Origin: Streptomyces sp. D2-8
GTDB lineage: Bacteria; Actinomycetota; Actinomycetes; Streptomycetales; Streptomycetaceae
Length of the DNA: 64,000 nt
Assembly (NCBI RefSeq): GCF_023184515.1
Contig: NZ_JAAHBP010000001.1
Location: forward strand, 744,001-808,000
Direction: 5' to 3'
Positions 1-8,275 of the stretch are shown piece by piece; the first letter of the stretch is position 1; every line of letters starts with the position of its first letter. The position numbers and the translations under genes are program-made. Below the pieces are notes generated by a model that did not search any database, was not told where the DNA came from, and saw only the letters and a program-made list of their open reading frames with translations.

Positions 1-357
1 CGCGTCGCCGGCGACCCCGAGGCGCCCGTGCGCACGGTCGCCGTCAGCGGCGGCTCCGGCGACAGCCTCTTCGACCACGTCCGCGCGGCCGGGGTCGACG
101 CATTCCTCACCGCGGACCTGCGCCACCACCCCGCGGCCGAGTTCCTGGCGGATCGCGCCCACAGCCCCCTCGCGCTGCTCGACGCGGCGCACTGGGCCAC
201 CGAGTGGCCCTGGTGCGAGCTGGCCGCGAGCCAGCTCGACGAGATCTCCGACCGGAACGGATGGGACCTGCGCGTCCACGTCTCGAAGACGGTCACCGAC
301 CCCTGGACCGCGCACGCGGCCTCGACCACTTCTGACCCCCTTGGAGCCCCGAACTGA
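1..357 (+). CDS. Nif3-like dinuclear metal centre protein (3' part)
   Basis: The window opens inside this gene; 118 C-terminal residues are visible and the start lies upstream. Two features fit the Nif3/GTP cyclohydrolase I type 2 family. One is the glycine-rich SGGSGDS segment followed by TADLRHHPAAEF, whose histidines are metal ligands in this family. The other is the late AAHWATE segment, matching the family's conserved His-x3-Glu. Nif3 proteins form toroidal hexamers with two metals per subunit; their cellular substrate is unclear. The stop codon TGA (355-357) overlaps the CTG start of the next gene, so the two are probably translationally coupled. Confidence 0.88.
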   Translation, partial: RVAGDPEAPVRTVAVSGGSGDSLFDHVRAAGVDAFLTADLRHHPAAEFLADRAHSPLALLDAAHWATEWPWCELAASQLDEISDRNGWDLRVHVSKTVTDPWTAHAASTTSDPLGAPN

Positions 358-1097
358 ACGCCGCGCCCGCCGACCAGATCCGACTCCTCGACCTCCAGGA
401 CCTCGACGTCCGCCTCCAGCAGCTGGCGCACAAGCGCAAGTCGCTGCCCGAGCACGCCGAGATCGAGTCGCTGACCAAGGACCACACCCAGCTGCGCGAC
501 CTGCTCGTCGCCGCGCAGACCGAGGAGAGCGACACCGCCCGCGAGCAGACCAAGGCCGAGCAGGACGTGGACCAGGTGCGCCAGCGCGCCACCCGCGACC
601 AGCAGCGCCTCGACTCCGGCGCCGTCACCTCCCCCAAGGACCTGGAGAACCTCCAGCGCGAGATCGCCTCCCTCGCCAAGCGGCAGGGTGACCTGGAGGA
701 CGTGGTGCTGGAGGTCATGGAGCGCCGCGAGTCCGCGCAGGAGCGGGTCGCCGAGCTGACCGAGCGCGACACCTCCGTCCAGTCGAAGATCGACGACGCG
801 ACCGCGCGCCGCGACGCGTCCTTCGAGCAGATCGACGGCGAGGTCGCCACCGTCACCAAGGAGCGCGAGGTCATCGCCGGCTCGATTCCGGCCGATCTGC
901 TCAAGCTCTACGACAAGCTGCGCGAGCAGCAGGGCGGCGTCGGCGCGGCGAAGCTGTACGCGCGCAGCTGCCAGGGCTGCCGGCAGGAACTCGCCATCAC
1001 CGAGCTGGCGGAGATCCGCAAGGCGGCGCCCGACACGGTGATCCGCTGCGAGAACTGCCGCCGCATCCTGGTGCGCACGTCCGAGTCCGGTATCTAG
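354..1097 (+). CDS. Coiled-coil zinc-ribbon protein (CT398/HP0958-like)
   Basis: This is a 247-residue protein with a long heptad-rich helical region (about residues 10-185, dense in E, K, R and Q). It ends in a zinc ribbon with two CxxC knuckles (CQGC and CENC) about 30 residues apart. That architecture matches the conserved actinobacterial family commonly annotated as C4-type zinc ribbon domain protein; its function is unknown. The reading frame is open only from position 336, after an in-frame stop. The sole plausible initiation codon there is CTG at 354, seven bases after a GGAG (343-346), so I place the start there. The frame overlaps the Nif3 stop as CTGA. An internal ATG around codon 120 would remove half the coiled coil. 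Confidence 0.85.
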   Translation: MNAAPADQIRLLDLQDLDVRLQQLAHKRKSLPEHAEIESLTKDHTQLRDLLVAAQTEESDTAREQTKAEQDVDQVRQRATRDQQRLDSGAVTSPKDLENLQREIASLAKRQGDLEDVVLEVMERRESAQERVAELTERDTSVQSKIDDATARRDASFEQIDGEVATVTKEREVIAGSIPADLLKLYDKLREQQGGVGAAKLYARSCQGCRQELAITELAEIRKAAPDTVIRCENCRRILVRTSESGI

Positions 1098-1117
1098 GCC
1101 TTCAGGGAGCCCTTCCG

Positions 1118-2485
1118 GTGCGGGAGTTCATCGTCGAGGCCGACGGCGGCTCGCGGGGCAACCCGGGGCCCGCCGGTTACGGGGCCGTGGTCAGCGACGC
1201 GGAAACGGGGGAGACCCTGCGTGAGGCCGCCGAGTACATCGGCGTCGCCACGAACAACGTCGCCGAGTACCGCGGCCTCCTCGCCGGCCTGCGCGCCGCC
1301 CACGCGCTGGACCCGGCCGCGACGGTCCACGTCCGGATGGACTCCAAGCTCGTCGTCGAGCAGATGTCGGGCCGCTGGAAGATCAAGCACCCCGACATGA
1401 AGCCACTGGCGGCGCAGGCGGCCCGGGTCTTCCCGCCCGGGAGGGTCACGTACGAGTGGATTCCGCGGGAACGGAACAAGCACGCCGACCGGCTGGCCAA
1501 CGAGGCGATGGACGCGGGGGCCAGGGGCGAGCGGTGGTCGGAGTCGGAGTCCACGGCTGAGCTGGACACGGTTGCCGGGGGCGCTTCTCGCGCCGCGAAG
1601 ACCGACGCCGACGCCCGTGCAGTGAGGGCGGACGCTGACGCCGGTGCTGCCGGTGCTGCCGGTGCTGCCGGTGCTGCCGGTGCTGCCGGTGCCGACGCCC
1701 GTGCCGCCGAGGCCGACGGGGGTGCCGACGCCCGTGGCACCGAGGCCGATGCCGACGCCCGCATCGCCAAGGTCGACGCCGACGCCCGCATCGCCAAGGC
1801 CGACGCCGACGCCCGTGCCGCCAAGGCCGTCGCCAGCCCCGGCTGGGCCCCCGCCGACATGGGAACCCCTGCCACCTTCGTGCTGCTGCGGCATGGCGAG
1901 ACGCTGCTCACTCCGCAGAAGCGGTTCTCCGGGAGCGGCGGAACCGATCCCTCCCTCTCCGACACCGGCCGGGAACAGGCCGAACGGGCCGCTGCGATGC
2001 TGGCCCGGCGGGGCACCATCCAGGCCGTCGTGTCGTCGCCGCTCGCCCGTACGCGGGAGACCGCCGGGATCGTCGCCGCCCGGCTCGGACTCGACGTAGG
2101 CATCGACGACGGGCTGCGCGAGACCGACTTCGGCGCCTGGGAGGGACTCACCTTCGCCGAGGTGCGCGAGCGCCACCCCGACGACCTGAACGCCTGGCTG
2201 GCCTCCCCGGACGCCGAACCCACCGGCGGTGGCGAGAGCTTCGCGGCGACGGCCACCCGGCTCGCCGCCACCCGCGACAAGCTGGTCGCGGCCCACGCGG
2301 GCCGCACGGTCCTGCTCGTCACCCACGTGACGCCGATCAAGACGCTCGTCCGGCTCGCCCTGGGCGCTCCGCCGGAGTCGCTGTTCCGCATGGAACTGTC
2401 GGCCGCGTCCCTGTCGGTGGTCGCGTACTACGCGGACGGCAACGCCAGCGTCCGCCTCCTCAACGACACGTCCCACCTGCGCTGA
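1118..2485 (+). CDS. Bifunctional RNase HI / histidine (acid) phosphatase
   Basis: The 455-residue protein has two enzymes joined by a repetitive linker. Residues 1-135 are an RNase HI domain with catalytic acidic residues visible at Asp9 (EADGGSRGN), Glu50 (NNVAEYRG), Asp75 (MDSKLVV) and Asp124 (HADRLANEA); it would hydrolyse the RNA strand of RNA/DNA hybrids. Residues about 248-455 are a histidine phosphatase with the RHGE signature at 258-261 and a second histidine in LLVTHVTP, resembling CobC/alpha-ribazole phosphatase. The fusion is well known in Streptomyces. The linker (about 140-245) is unusually expanded by tandem repeats. The GTG start follows a GGGAG ribosome site. It lies 20 bases after the zinc-ribbon gene, probably in one operon. 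Confidence 0.93.
   Translation: MREFIVEADGGSRGNPGPAGYGAVVSDAETGETLREAAEYIGVATNNVAEYRGLLAGLRAAHALDPAATVHVRMDSKLVVEQMSGRWKIKHPDMKPLAAQAARVFPPGRVTYEWIPRERNKHADRLANEAMDAGARGERWSESESTAELDTVAGGASRAAKTDADARAVRADADAGAAGAAGAAGAAGAAGADARAAEADGGADARGTEADADARIAKVDADARIAKADADARAAKAVASPGWAPADMGTPATFVLLRHGETLLTPQKRFSGSGGTDPSLSDTGREQAERAAAMLARRGTIQAVVSSPLARTRETAGIVAARLGLDVGIDDGLRETDFGAWEGLTFAEVRERHPDDLNAWLASPDAEPTGGGESFAATATRLAATRDKLVAAHAGRTVLLVTHVTPIKTLVRLALGAPPESLFRMELSAASLSVVAYYADGNASVRLLNDTSHLR
1643..1687 (+). repeat. 9-bp in-frame tandem repeat in linker
   Basis: Five perfect consecutive copies of GGTGCTGCC encode repeated Gly-Ala-Ala in the linker between the RNase H and phosphatase domains. The unit is a multiple of three, so gain or loss of copies keeps the frame. 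Confidence 0.95.
1748..1828 (+). repeat. 27-bp in-frame tandem repeat in linker
   Basis: Three consecutive 27-base units encode the nonapeptides DADARIAKV, DADARIAKA and DADARAAKA in the same linker. The first two differ at only two or three bases, indicating recent slippage or duplication. Confidence 0.93.
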
Positions 2486-3110
2486 GCGCCGCCGCGGCCC
2501 GGGCCAGCGCCTCGACGCGGCCCCAGTCGCGAGCCGCCACGGCATCCCGCGGCAGCATCCAGCTCCCGCCCACGCAGCCGACGTTGGGCAGCGCCAGATA
2601 GTCCGCGGCGGTGGCCGGGCCGATCCCGCCCGTGGGGCAGAAACGGGCCTGGGGGAGCGGCCCCGACAGCGACTTCAGATACGCCGTGCCGCCCGCTGCC
2701 TGCGCCGGGAAGAACTTCATCTCCCACACCCCGCGCTCCAGCAGCGCCACGACCTCTGACGCCGTCGACACCCCCGGCAGGAACGGCACCCCGGACGCCC
2801 GCATCGCCTCCAGCAGGACGTCGGTCCAGCCGGGGCTGACCAGAAAACGGGAGCCCGCGGCCACCGCCGCCGTGACCTGCTCGGGGCTGATCACCGTCCC
2901 GGCCCCGACGACCGCCCCGGGCACCTCCCGGGCGATCTCCCGGATCGCCGCCAGGGCCACGGGCGTCCGCAACGTCACCTCGATGGCGGGCAGCCCGCCC
3001 GCGACCAGCGCCCGCGCCAGCGGTACCGCGTCGCCGGCATCCTCGATGACGACGACAGGGACGACGGGCGCCAGGTCCAGCACGGAGGCGGGCAGGGGAG
3101 AGGAGGCCAT
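2460..3110 (-). CDS. eda: KDPG/KHG aldolase
   Basis: This 216-residue class I aldolase is of the 2-keto-3-deoxy-6-phosphogluconate / 4-hydroxy-2-oxoglutarate aldolase family, a TIM barrel cleaving KDPG to pyruvate and glyceraldehyde 3-phosphate. Visible signatures are [18 protein letters not shown] at the N-terminus, [24 protein letters not shown] and [12 protein letters not shown], which carries the Schiff-base lysine. I chose the ATG at 3110, preceded by an AGGA, over an upstream in-frame ATG at 3146, because family members begin near residue 13 of the longer frame. The 3' end runs 26 bases into the end of the convergent RNase H/phosphatase gene, so the two transcripts overlap tail to tail. 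Confidence 0.9.
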   Translation of the reverse strand: MASSPLPASVLDLAPVVPVVVIEDAGDAVPLARALVAGGLPAIEVTLRTPVALAAIREIAREVPGAVVGAGTVISPEQVTAAVAAGSRFLVSPGWTDVLLEAMRASGVPFLPGVSTASEVVALLERGVWEMKFFPAQAAGGTAYLKSLSGPLPQARFCPTGGIGPATAADYLALPNVGCVGGSWMLPRDAVAARDWGRVEALARAAAALSAGGTCR

Positions 3111-3173
3111 GGCGTCATCCTGCCGTCGCCCGAGCACAGTGCGCAAAGGTCATTGCGCACACTGCAATGCTGG

Positions 3174-3956
3174 CTAGTGGACCTCGTCCACCAGCACATC
3201 CAGCGACCACGCCTGCCCCGACTTCGCCGGAGCCTGCGCCTCCACGACGTACCCGAGATCCCGGAGCGCCTCCACCAGCTCGGCCGGTCCCTTCGGGTCG
3301 GCCCCGGAGGTCAGCAGACCGCGCACGATCCGCCCCTTCGTCGCCTTGTTGAAGTGGCTGACCACCTTCCGCGTGGGCGCGTGCAGCACCCGCACGGACG
3401 CCGTGCGCCCGGCGACCTCGCCCTTCGGCTTCCAGGCGGCGGCGTACGCGGCGGACCGCAGATCCAGCACCAGCCCGCTCCCGGCCACCTCGGGCAGCAC
3501 CGACGCCATCGGCGTCCGCCAGTGCGCGCCCAGCGCCCCGAGCCCCGGCAGCTTCACGCCCATCGAGCAGCGGTAGGACGGAATCCGGTCCGTCACCCGC
3601 ACGGCACCCCACAGCCCGGAGAACACGAGCAGCGACCGCGCCGCACGCCGCTTGGCGGCCGTGTCGAGGGACGCCAGGCCGAGGGCGTCGTAGAGCACGC
3701 CGGTGTAGATCTCCCCGGCCGTCCGCGTCCCCGCCGTGCGCAACTCCGCGTTCTTCGCGACCTCGCCCCGCAGCCCCTCGCTGAGCCCCAGCACCTCACG
3801 CGCCTTGTCCTCGTCGCCGGCGCACAGCTCGACCAACTCGGTGAGAACGGCCTCCCGGGCGGCGGTCAGCCCCGGCAGCGACAGCGACTCCGGCTTCAGC
3901 GGGGCACCGCGGCCGGAGGAGGCCTTGCCTTCGGACGGCGGCAGCAGGACAAGCAC
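3174..3956 (-). CDS. yaaA: YaaA-family peroxide stress protein (DUF328)
   Basis: This is a 260-residue cytoplasmic protein of the YaaA/DUF328 family. It starts with the family hallmark [11 protein letters not shown] and contains [21 protein letters not shown] and a late [12 protein letters not shown] segment with clustered basic residues. E. coli YaaA lowers free iron and protects DNA during hydrogen peroxide stress; actinobacterial members are inferred to do the same. Length and start match the family. It lies upstream of eda on the same strand with a 63-base gap. Whether they share a transcript cannot be told from sequence. Confidence 0.9.
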   Translation of the reverse strand: MLVLLPPSEGKASSGRGAPLKPESLSLPGLTAAREAVLTELVELCAGDEDKAREVLGLSEGLRGEVAKNAELRTAGTRTAGEIYTGVLYDALGLASLDTAAKRRAARSLLVFSGLWGAVRVTDRIPSYRCSMGVKLPGLGALGAHWRTPMASVLPEVAGSGLVLDLRSAAYAAAWKPKGEVAGRTASVRVLHAPTRKVVSHFNKATKGRIVRGLLTSGADPKGPAELVEALRDLGYVVEAQAPAKSGQAWSLDVLVDEVH

Positions 3957-4010
3957 GCGTACTCCTTCGATCGAACTCCGCCGACAGCGTACGGGGGGCG
4001 TACAGGGAGC

Positions 4011-4589
4011 TCAGACGCGCGCCCGGCCGAGGGCGCGGACCAGGCCGTCGGCGTCGTCGGCGTGGAAGCGGACGAGCCGCACCTCGCGGCGCCGCCCGAA
4101 GAAGGTGACGTGCGTGACCGGTGTCGTCAGTTCGAGCGTGACGGTGGTCTGCGAGCCGACCTCGACGTTCAGCTCGCCGTCGGCCGGTTCGTGCGTCATC
4201 CGCAGCTCACGCCGCACGGAGCCGATCCGCTCCAGCGGCACCAGCAGATCGACATGGACGTACCGCCGTATCCGCAGCGAGCCGCCGTCCGCATCCAGCA
4301 CATGCGGCCGTACGACGGACGAGGCGTGCAGCGCGACGACGAACACGATCGTGTACACGTCCAGGAAGAGGAACACCGCGTGCACGGCCGGCCAGTCCCG
4401 CAGCAGCACGGACAGCGCGACCGTCTCGACCAGGCACACGAACGCGAACCCGGCCATCATCGCGCCCTGCCCGCGCGCGTACCCGAAGGCCGACCCGCTC
4501 CTCGTCCCGTGCGTACGCCGCGCCACCCACAGGCAGAGACTCGCGAGCAACCGCACCTCGTGCCGGACCAGCAGCCCTCCGACCCTCAT
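4011..4589 (-). CDS. Two-TM membrane protein of unknown function
   Basis: The 192-residue protein has two hydrophobic helices at about residues 42-62 and 68-90 and a soluble C-terminal half rich in beta-type sequence (QTTVTLELTTPVTHVTFFGRRREV). No named family is recognised; the soluble part resembles a PH-like/bPH fold only in general character. The start ATG overlaps the stop of the upstream MerR gene by four bases (ATGA), so it is co-translated with that regulator and is its likely co-regulated partner. Confidence 0.72.
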   Translation of the reverse strand: MRVGGLLVRHEVRLLASLCLWVARRTHGTRSGSAFGYARGQGAMMAGFAFVCLVETVALSVLLRDWPAVHAVFLFLDVYTIVFVVALHASSVVRPHVLDADGGSLRIRRYVHVDLLVPLERIGSVRRELRMTHEPADGELNVEVGSQTTVTLELTTPVTHVTFFGRRREVRLVRFHADDADGLVRALGRARV

Positions 4590-5341
4590 CGCCGCTCCTC
4601 GGTGAGGATCCGCAGCGTACGGCGGACGGCCTCCGCCTGGGCCGGGGCGAGGTCGTCGTAGAACGCGCGCAGAACGCCGTCGTGCTGATCGAGCTCACCG
4701 GCCTCCGGGAACAGCGTCGGGGGAATGCAGCCGGCGAGCGCCCGGGCCGCCTCGGCGACGCGCGGGTCATCGGGCTCGGCGCCGGCGAGCGCGTCGAGCA
4801 GCGCGTAGGCCTCACCGGCCCGCGCCACGGCCCCCGGACTCCCCAGCGCCTCACCCACCGACGACACCAACCGCTCCCGGTCCTCGGCCGGCATGGCGGT
4901 CTCCAGGAACGCGATGATCTCGCGGTCCTTGGCGGCCATGCGCGAGTCCGACAGATGCGCGGTCCCGGCGAACAGCGCGGCCAGCTCGGGCGATACCGGC
5001 CCCTCGGCGGGCACCCCGCCCTCCGCGTCCAGCAATGCCCGCAACCGCGCCCGCCGCTCCCGGAGGGCCTCCTCCTGCCGCGCCAGATCCTCGTCCAGCT
5101 CGGTGAGCACCTCGACGAGGTCCTTCCCGGCATCGTCCGCGAGCACGTCCCGCACCTCCGCGAGCCCCAGCCCCAGCTCGGTCAGCCGCCTGATCCGCGC
5201 CAGCACGACGGCATGCCGCAACCCGTACTCCCGGTACCCGTTGGCCCGCCGCTCGGGCTCGGGCAACAGCCCCAGATGGTGGTAGTGCCGCACGGCCCGC
5301 GTGGTGACGCCGACGGTGACGGCGAGTTCTCCGATCCGCAT
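4586..5341 (-). CDS. MerR-family transcriptional regulator
   Basis: The 251-residue protein has an N-terminal MerR winged helix (residues 1-70): MRIGELAVTVGVTTRAVRHYHHLGLLPEPERRANGYREY is the characteristic helix-turn-helix and wing, followed by VVLARIRRLTELGLGLAEV. A coiled-coil dimerisation helix follows (about 75-115), then a C-terminal helical region without a recognisable ligand domain or metal-binding cysteines. It heads a two-gene unit with the overlapping membrane-protein gene. An inverted TTGAC/GTCAA element directly upstream (5358-5378) is a likely autoregulatory operator. The inducer cannot be inferred. Confidence 0.9.
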   Translation of the reverse strand: MRIGELAVTVGVTTRAVRHYHHLGLLPEPERRANGYREYGLRHAVVLARIRRLTELGLGLAEVRDVLADDAGKDLVEVLTELDEDLARQEEALRERRARLRALLDAEGGVPAEGPVSPELAALFAGTAHLSDSRMAAKDREIIAFLETAMPAEDRERLVSSVGEALGSPGAVARAGEAYALLDALAGAEPDDPRVAEAARALAGCIPPTLFPEAGELDQHDGVLRAFYDDLAPAQAEAVRRTLRILTEERR

Positions 5342-5357
5342 GCCACCAGTGAAGACG

Positions 5358-5378
5358 TTGACGCTGAGGCAAGGTCAA
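5358..5378 (-). promoter_or_regulatory. Putative MerR operator/promoter
   Basis: TTGAC and GTCAA arms separated by 11 bases lie 17 bases upstream of the merR ATG. Read on the minus strand, the left arm doubles as a TTGACC -35 box and a -10 would fall just before the start codon. MerR proteins typically bind dyads inside long promoter spacers, so this is the natural candidate. The assignment is by position and symmetry only. Confidence 0.4.
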
Positions 5379-5504
5379 GCGAGCGGCTCGGTGCCTGACG
5401 GCGGCGTTGATCGTGTGCCACGATCGAGGGAAGGGATCCCGATCTCACGGACAGGTGATCAGCCGATGTCCCAGTCTGGCGAGCGACCGAAGGAGGGGCG
5501 TGAC

Positions 5505-6083
5505 ATGACTGCCATGGCCCACGAGCCGCTCTCGCAGGAAGACGTCCTGCTGGAGGGCTTTCTCGCCCTGGACACCCCGGAGGGTTTCCGGGCCGAGCTG
5601 ATCGAGGGGGAGATCGTTGTGACGCCGCCGCCGGACGGGGATCACGAGAAGTACATCAGCCGGATCGTGAGGCAAGTGATCAGGCACTCGCGGACCGACA
5701 TGGACTTCTCGGGCAACAAGGGGCTGAAGGTGCGCAGCGGAGGCTCCTGCCCCAAGAACCACCTGGTTCCGGACGTCGCCTTCGGCCCCATCGAACGCGA
5801 CTTGTTCGCCGGAGCCGACTCGTGGATGCCCTGCGACGGCGTCGCGATGGTGATGGAGGTGACCTCCACCAAGCCGCAGGCCGACCGCGAGGCCAAACGC
5901 CGTTGCTATGCCCGCGCGGGCATCCCGCTCTATCTGCTCGTCGACCGGGACACGGCGCAAGTCACGGTGTTCAGCGAGCCGAAGGATGACGACTACCGCG
6001 AGCACTGCGCCCGCCCCTTCGGCAAGCCCATCGCTCTTCCGGAACCGTTCGCCTTCGACCTGGACACGGCCGACCTCCTCTGA
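5505..6083 (+). CDS. Uma2-family (DUF820) nuclease-fold protein
   Basis: This 192-residue protein is of the Uma2 family, which has a PD-(D/E)XK nuclease fold. It shows FRAELIEGEIVVTPPPDGDHE near the N-terminus, then HLVPDVAFGP (Asp90) and VMEVTSTKP (Glu118). The stretch RRCYARAGIPLYLLVDRD is the typical Uma2 C-terminal helix and strand. Members are very numerous in Streptomyces and their role is not established. The ATG at 5505 follows an AGGAGGGG ribosome site (5491-5498), which fixes the start; an earlier open frame from 5301 overlaps the divergent merR gene and is rejected. Confidence 0.87.
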   Translation: MTAMAHEPLSQEDVLLEGFLALDTPEGFRAELIEGEIVVTPPPDGDHEKYISRIVRQVIRHSRTDMDFSGNKGLKVRSGGSCPKNHLVPDVAFGPIERDLFAGADSWMPCDGVAMVMEVTSTKPQADREAKRRCYARAGIPLYLLVDRDTAQVTVFSEPKDDDYREHCARPFGKPIALPEPFAFDLDTADLL

Positions 6084-6106
6084 TCCCCTGTGGGCGGGGG
6101 TGCGAC

Positions 6107-6934
6107 ATGGGGATACGAGAACAGGCCCGCTGGACCAGGGCACGCCTGGGGCGTGCCGGCCCGCCCCTCGACCTCCTCACCGCCCACTTCGACAGCCACG
6201 TCTACGCGCCCCACGCCCACGACGAGTTCACCATCGGCGTCACGGTCGGCGGCTCGGAGGTCATCGCGTACCGGGGCGGTCACATCCACTCCTACCCCGG
6301 CTCGATCGTCGTCCTGGAACCCGGCGAGATGCACACCGGCGGCCCGGCCGCCTGCGACGGCTACGCCTACCAGGCCCTCTACGCCGAACCGGCCCTCCTC
6401 ACCGACGGCACCCTCGGCGGCCTCCCGCACTTCTGGAACCCCGTCCTCCACGACCCGGAACTGGCGGCAGCCCTCCGCGCAGCCCACACCGACATCAGCA
6501 CCTGCCCCGACCCGCTGGAGGCCGAGTCCCGGCTGCCCTGGCTGCTGACGGCCCTGGCCCGCCGCCACTCCACGGCCCGGGCGACCGACGACACCGTGCC
6601 CGGCGCCGGCCACATCGCCAGGTCGGTACGCGACCGCCTGGCGGACGAACTGCTGGACCCCCCGTCCCTGGCCGCCCTCGCCACCGACCTGGGCCTCTCC
6701 CGCTACCAACTCCTGCGCGCCTTCCGCACGACGATGGGCCTACCGCCGTACGCCTGGCTCGCCCAGCACCGGGTCGCCAGGGCCCGCGGCCTCCTGGAAG
6801 CCGGACTGCGCCCCGCCGAGGTCGCCGGCCTCGTCGGCTTCGCCGACCAGGCGCACCTCACCCGCTGGTTCCGCCGGGTGCTGGGGGTGACCCCGGCGGC
6901 GTACCGCAACAGCGTTCAAGACACCGCGGGGTGA
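6107..6934 (+). CDS. AraC-family transcriptional regulator
   Basis: The 275-residue regulator has an N-terminal cupin (about residues 25-100) carrying HAHDEF and a PGEMHTGGP metal/ligand motif. The C-terminal double helix-turn-helix (about 170-270) shows LAALATDLGLSRYQLLRAF, YAWLAQHRVARARGLL and VAGLVGFADQAHLTRWF, followed by the GVTPAAYR end of AraC domains. It is 19 bases upstream of a drug/metabolite exporter gene on the same strand, a common pairing in which the regulator controls the exporter. The effector is unknown. Confidence 0.9.
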   Translation: MGIREQARWTRARLGRAGPPLDLLTAHFDSHVYAPHAHDEFTIGVTVGGSEVIAYRGGHIHSYPGSIVVLEPGEMHTGGPAACDGYAYQALYAEPALLTDGTLGGLPHFWNPVLHDPELAAALRAAHTDISTCPDPLEAESRLPWLLTALARRHSTARATDDTVPGAGHIARSVRDRLADELLDPPSLAALATDLGLSRYQLLRAFRTTMGLPPYAWLAQHRVARARGLLEAGLRPAEVAGLVGFADQAHLTRWFRRVLGVTPAAYRNSVQDTAG

Positions 6935-6953
6935 GGCGCCCGAGACTCACCGC

Positions 6954-7883
6954 ATGACTGCACGCGGCTGGTTCCTGTTCTCCCTCATGGGAGTGATCTG
7001 GGGCGTCCCCTACCTGATGATCAAGGTGGCGGTGGACGACCTGTCCCCGTCCATGGTGGTGTTCACGCGCTGCGCCCTCGGCGCCGCGCTCCTGCTCCCC
7101 TTCGCCCTGCGCCAGGGCGGCTACGGCCGCACGGTCCGGACCCACTGGAAGCCGATGCTGGCCTTCGCCGTCATCGAGATCATCGGCCCGTGGTGGACCT
7201 TGACCGACGCCGAACGCCATCTGTCCAGCTCGACCGCCGGACTCCTGATCGCGGGAGTGCCGATCGTCGCCCTCCTCCTGGCCCGCTTCTTCGGCGCGGG
7301 GGAGCGGGTGGGCGCCCGCCGCATCGCGGGCCTGGCCCTCGGCCTCGCGGGGGTCACCGTCCTGACTCTGCCGCACCTCACCGGCGGCGACGCCCTGTCG
7401 ATGGCCGAGGTGCTGGTGACGGTCGTCGGCTATGCCACGGCCCCGCTGATAGCGGCCCGGTACCTCAAGGACGTCCCGACCCTCCAGCTGATCACCCCCT
7501 GCCTCACGCTCGCCGCCGTCGTCTACGCCCCCGCGGCCTTCCTGACCAGGCCCGCCACCATGCCGTCGGGCGAGGTCCTGGCAGCCCTCACCGGTCTCGG
7601 CGTCATCTGCACCGCGGTCGCGTTCGTGGCCTTCCTGGAGCTGATCAAGGAGATCGGCCCGACCCGGGCTGGCGTGATCACGTACGTCAACCCGGCGGTG
7701 GCGGTCGCCGCGGGCGCGCTGTTCCTGGACGAGGAGCTGACCCTCGGCATCGGCGTCGCCTTCACTCTGATCCTGGCGGGCTCGGTGCTGGCGACGGCCG
7801 CGGCGCCGAAGCGGGACGTCCGCCGGGTACCATGGTCGACACGGCAGACGAGCCGGGCGGACGGCCGCGTGGAGTCCCCCTGA
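6954..7883 (+). CDS. EamA-family (DMT) transporter
   Basis: This 309-residue inner-membrane protein has about ten hydrophobic helices in two EamA repeats, starting WFLFSLMGVIWGVPYLMIK (typical first helix) and with TRAGVITYVNPAVAVAAG in the second repeat. It belongs to the drug/metabolite transporter superfamily, whose members export metabolites or amino acids; the substrate is unknown. It probably shares a transcript with the AraC regulator just upstream. Its last 41 bases (7843-7883) are also the 5' end of the RNase P RNA gene, so the polar C-terminal tail is encoded by rnpB sequence. Confidence 0.88.
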   Translation: MTARGWFLFSLMGVIWGVPYLMIKVAVDDLSPSMVVFTRCALGAALLLPFALRQGGYGRTVRTHWKPMLAFAVIEIIGPWWTLTDAERHLSSSTAGLLIAGVPIVALLLARFFGAGERVGARRIAGLALGLAGVTVLTLPHLTGGDALSMAEVLVTVVGYATAPLIAARYLKDVPTLQLITPCLTLAAVVYAPAAFLTRPATMPSGEVLAALTGLGVICTAVAFVAFLELIKEIGPTRAGVITYVNPAVAVAAGALFLDEELTLGIGVAFTLILAGSVLATAAAPKRDVRRVPWSTRQTSRADGRVESP

Positions 7884-8264
7884 CGGGGAGCTTCCCGAGG
7901 AACGTCCGGGCTCCACAGGGCAGGGTGGTGGCTAACGGCCACCCGGGGTGACCCGCGGGACAGTGCCACAGAAAGCAAACCGCCGGGGACCTCGGTCCTC
8001 GGTAAGGGTGAAACGGTGGTGTAAGAGACCACCAGTGCTTGAGGTGACTCAGGCAGCTAGGTAAACCCCACCCGGAGCAAGGTCAAGAGGGGCCGCCTTT
8101 TCGAAGGTGACCCTGCGCGGACGATCGAGGGCTGCCCGCCCGAGTCCGCGGGTAGACCGCACGAGGCCGGCGGCAACGCCGGCCCTAGATGGATGGCCGT
8201 CGCCCGGGGCTCCGCGAGGAACCCCGGGAACAGAACCCGGCGTACAGCCCGACTCGTCTGCCGC
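7843..8264 (+). ncRNA. rnpB: RNase P RNA (class A)
   Basis: This is the catalytic RNA of ribonuclease P, which matures tRNA 5' ends. Universal segments are present: GAGGAACGTCCGGGCTCC followed by the ACAGGGCAGGGTG region, CCACAGAAAGCAAACCGCC, GGTAAGGGTGAAACGG, CACCCGGAGCAAGGTCAA, CCCTAGATGGATG, and ACAGAACCCGG near the 3' end. The boundaries are set by the P1 helix: GGCAGACGAG at 7843-7852 pairs perfectly with CTCGTCTGCC at 8253-8262. A TACCAT at 7828-7833 is positioned as a possible -10. The 5' end overlaps the EamA gene, and the 3' end stops 12 bases before the stop of a convergent accessory gene. A second copy of the last ~75 bases lies at 21279-21354. Confidence 0.96.
8190..8264 (+). repeat. 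Direct repeat, proximal copy (rnpB 3' end; attL-like)
   Basis: These last ~75 bases of rnpB (terminal GCGA-loop hairpin, conserved ACAGAACCCGG and the P1 3' strand) recur in the same orientation at 21279-21354. The first 25 bases are identical, as is a 17-base block ending in GACTCGTCTG. This copy keeps all conserved RNase P residues, so it completes the functional RNA. Confidence 0.85.
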
Positions 8265-8275
8265 TTATCAGGGCT

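Noticed and set aside
1748..1828. Short regular repeats as a CRISPR array
   Set aside because: Units are directly adjacent with no spacers, are in frame, and encode a protein linker.
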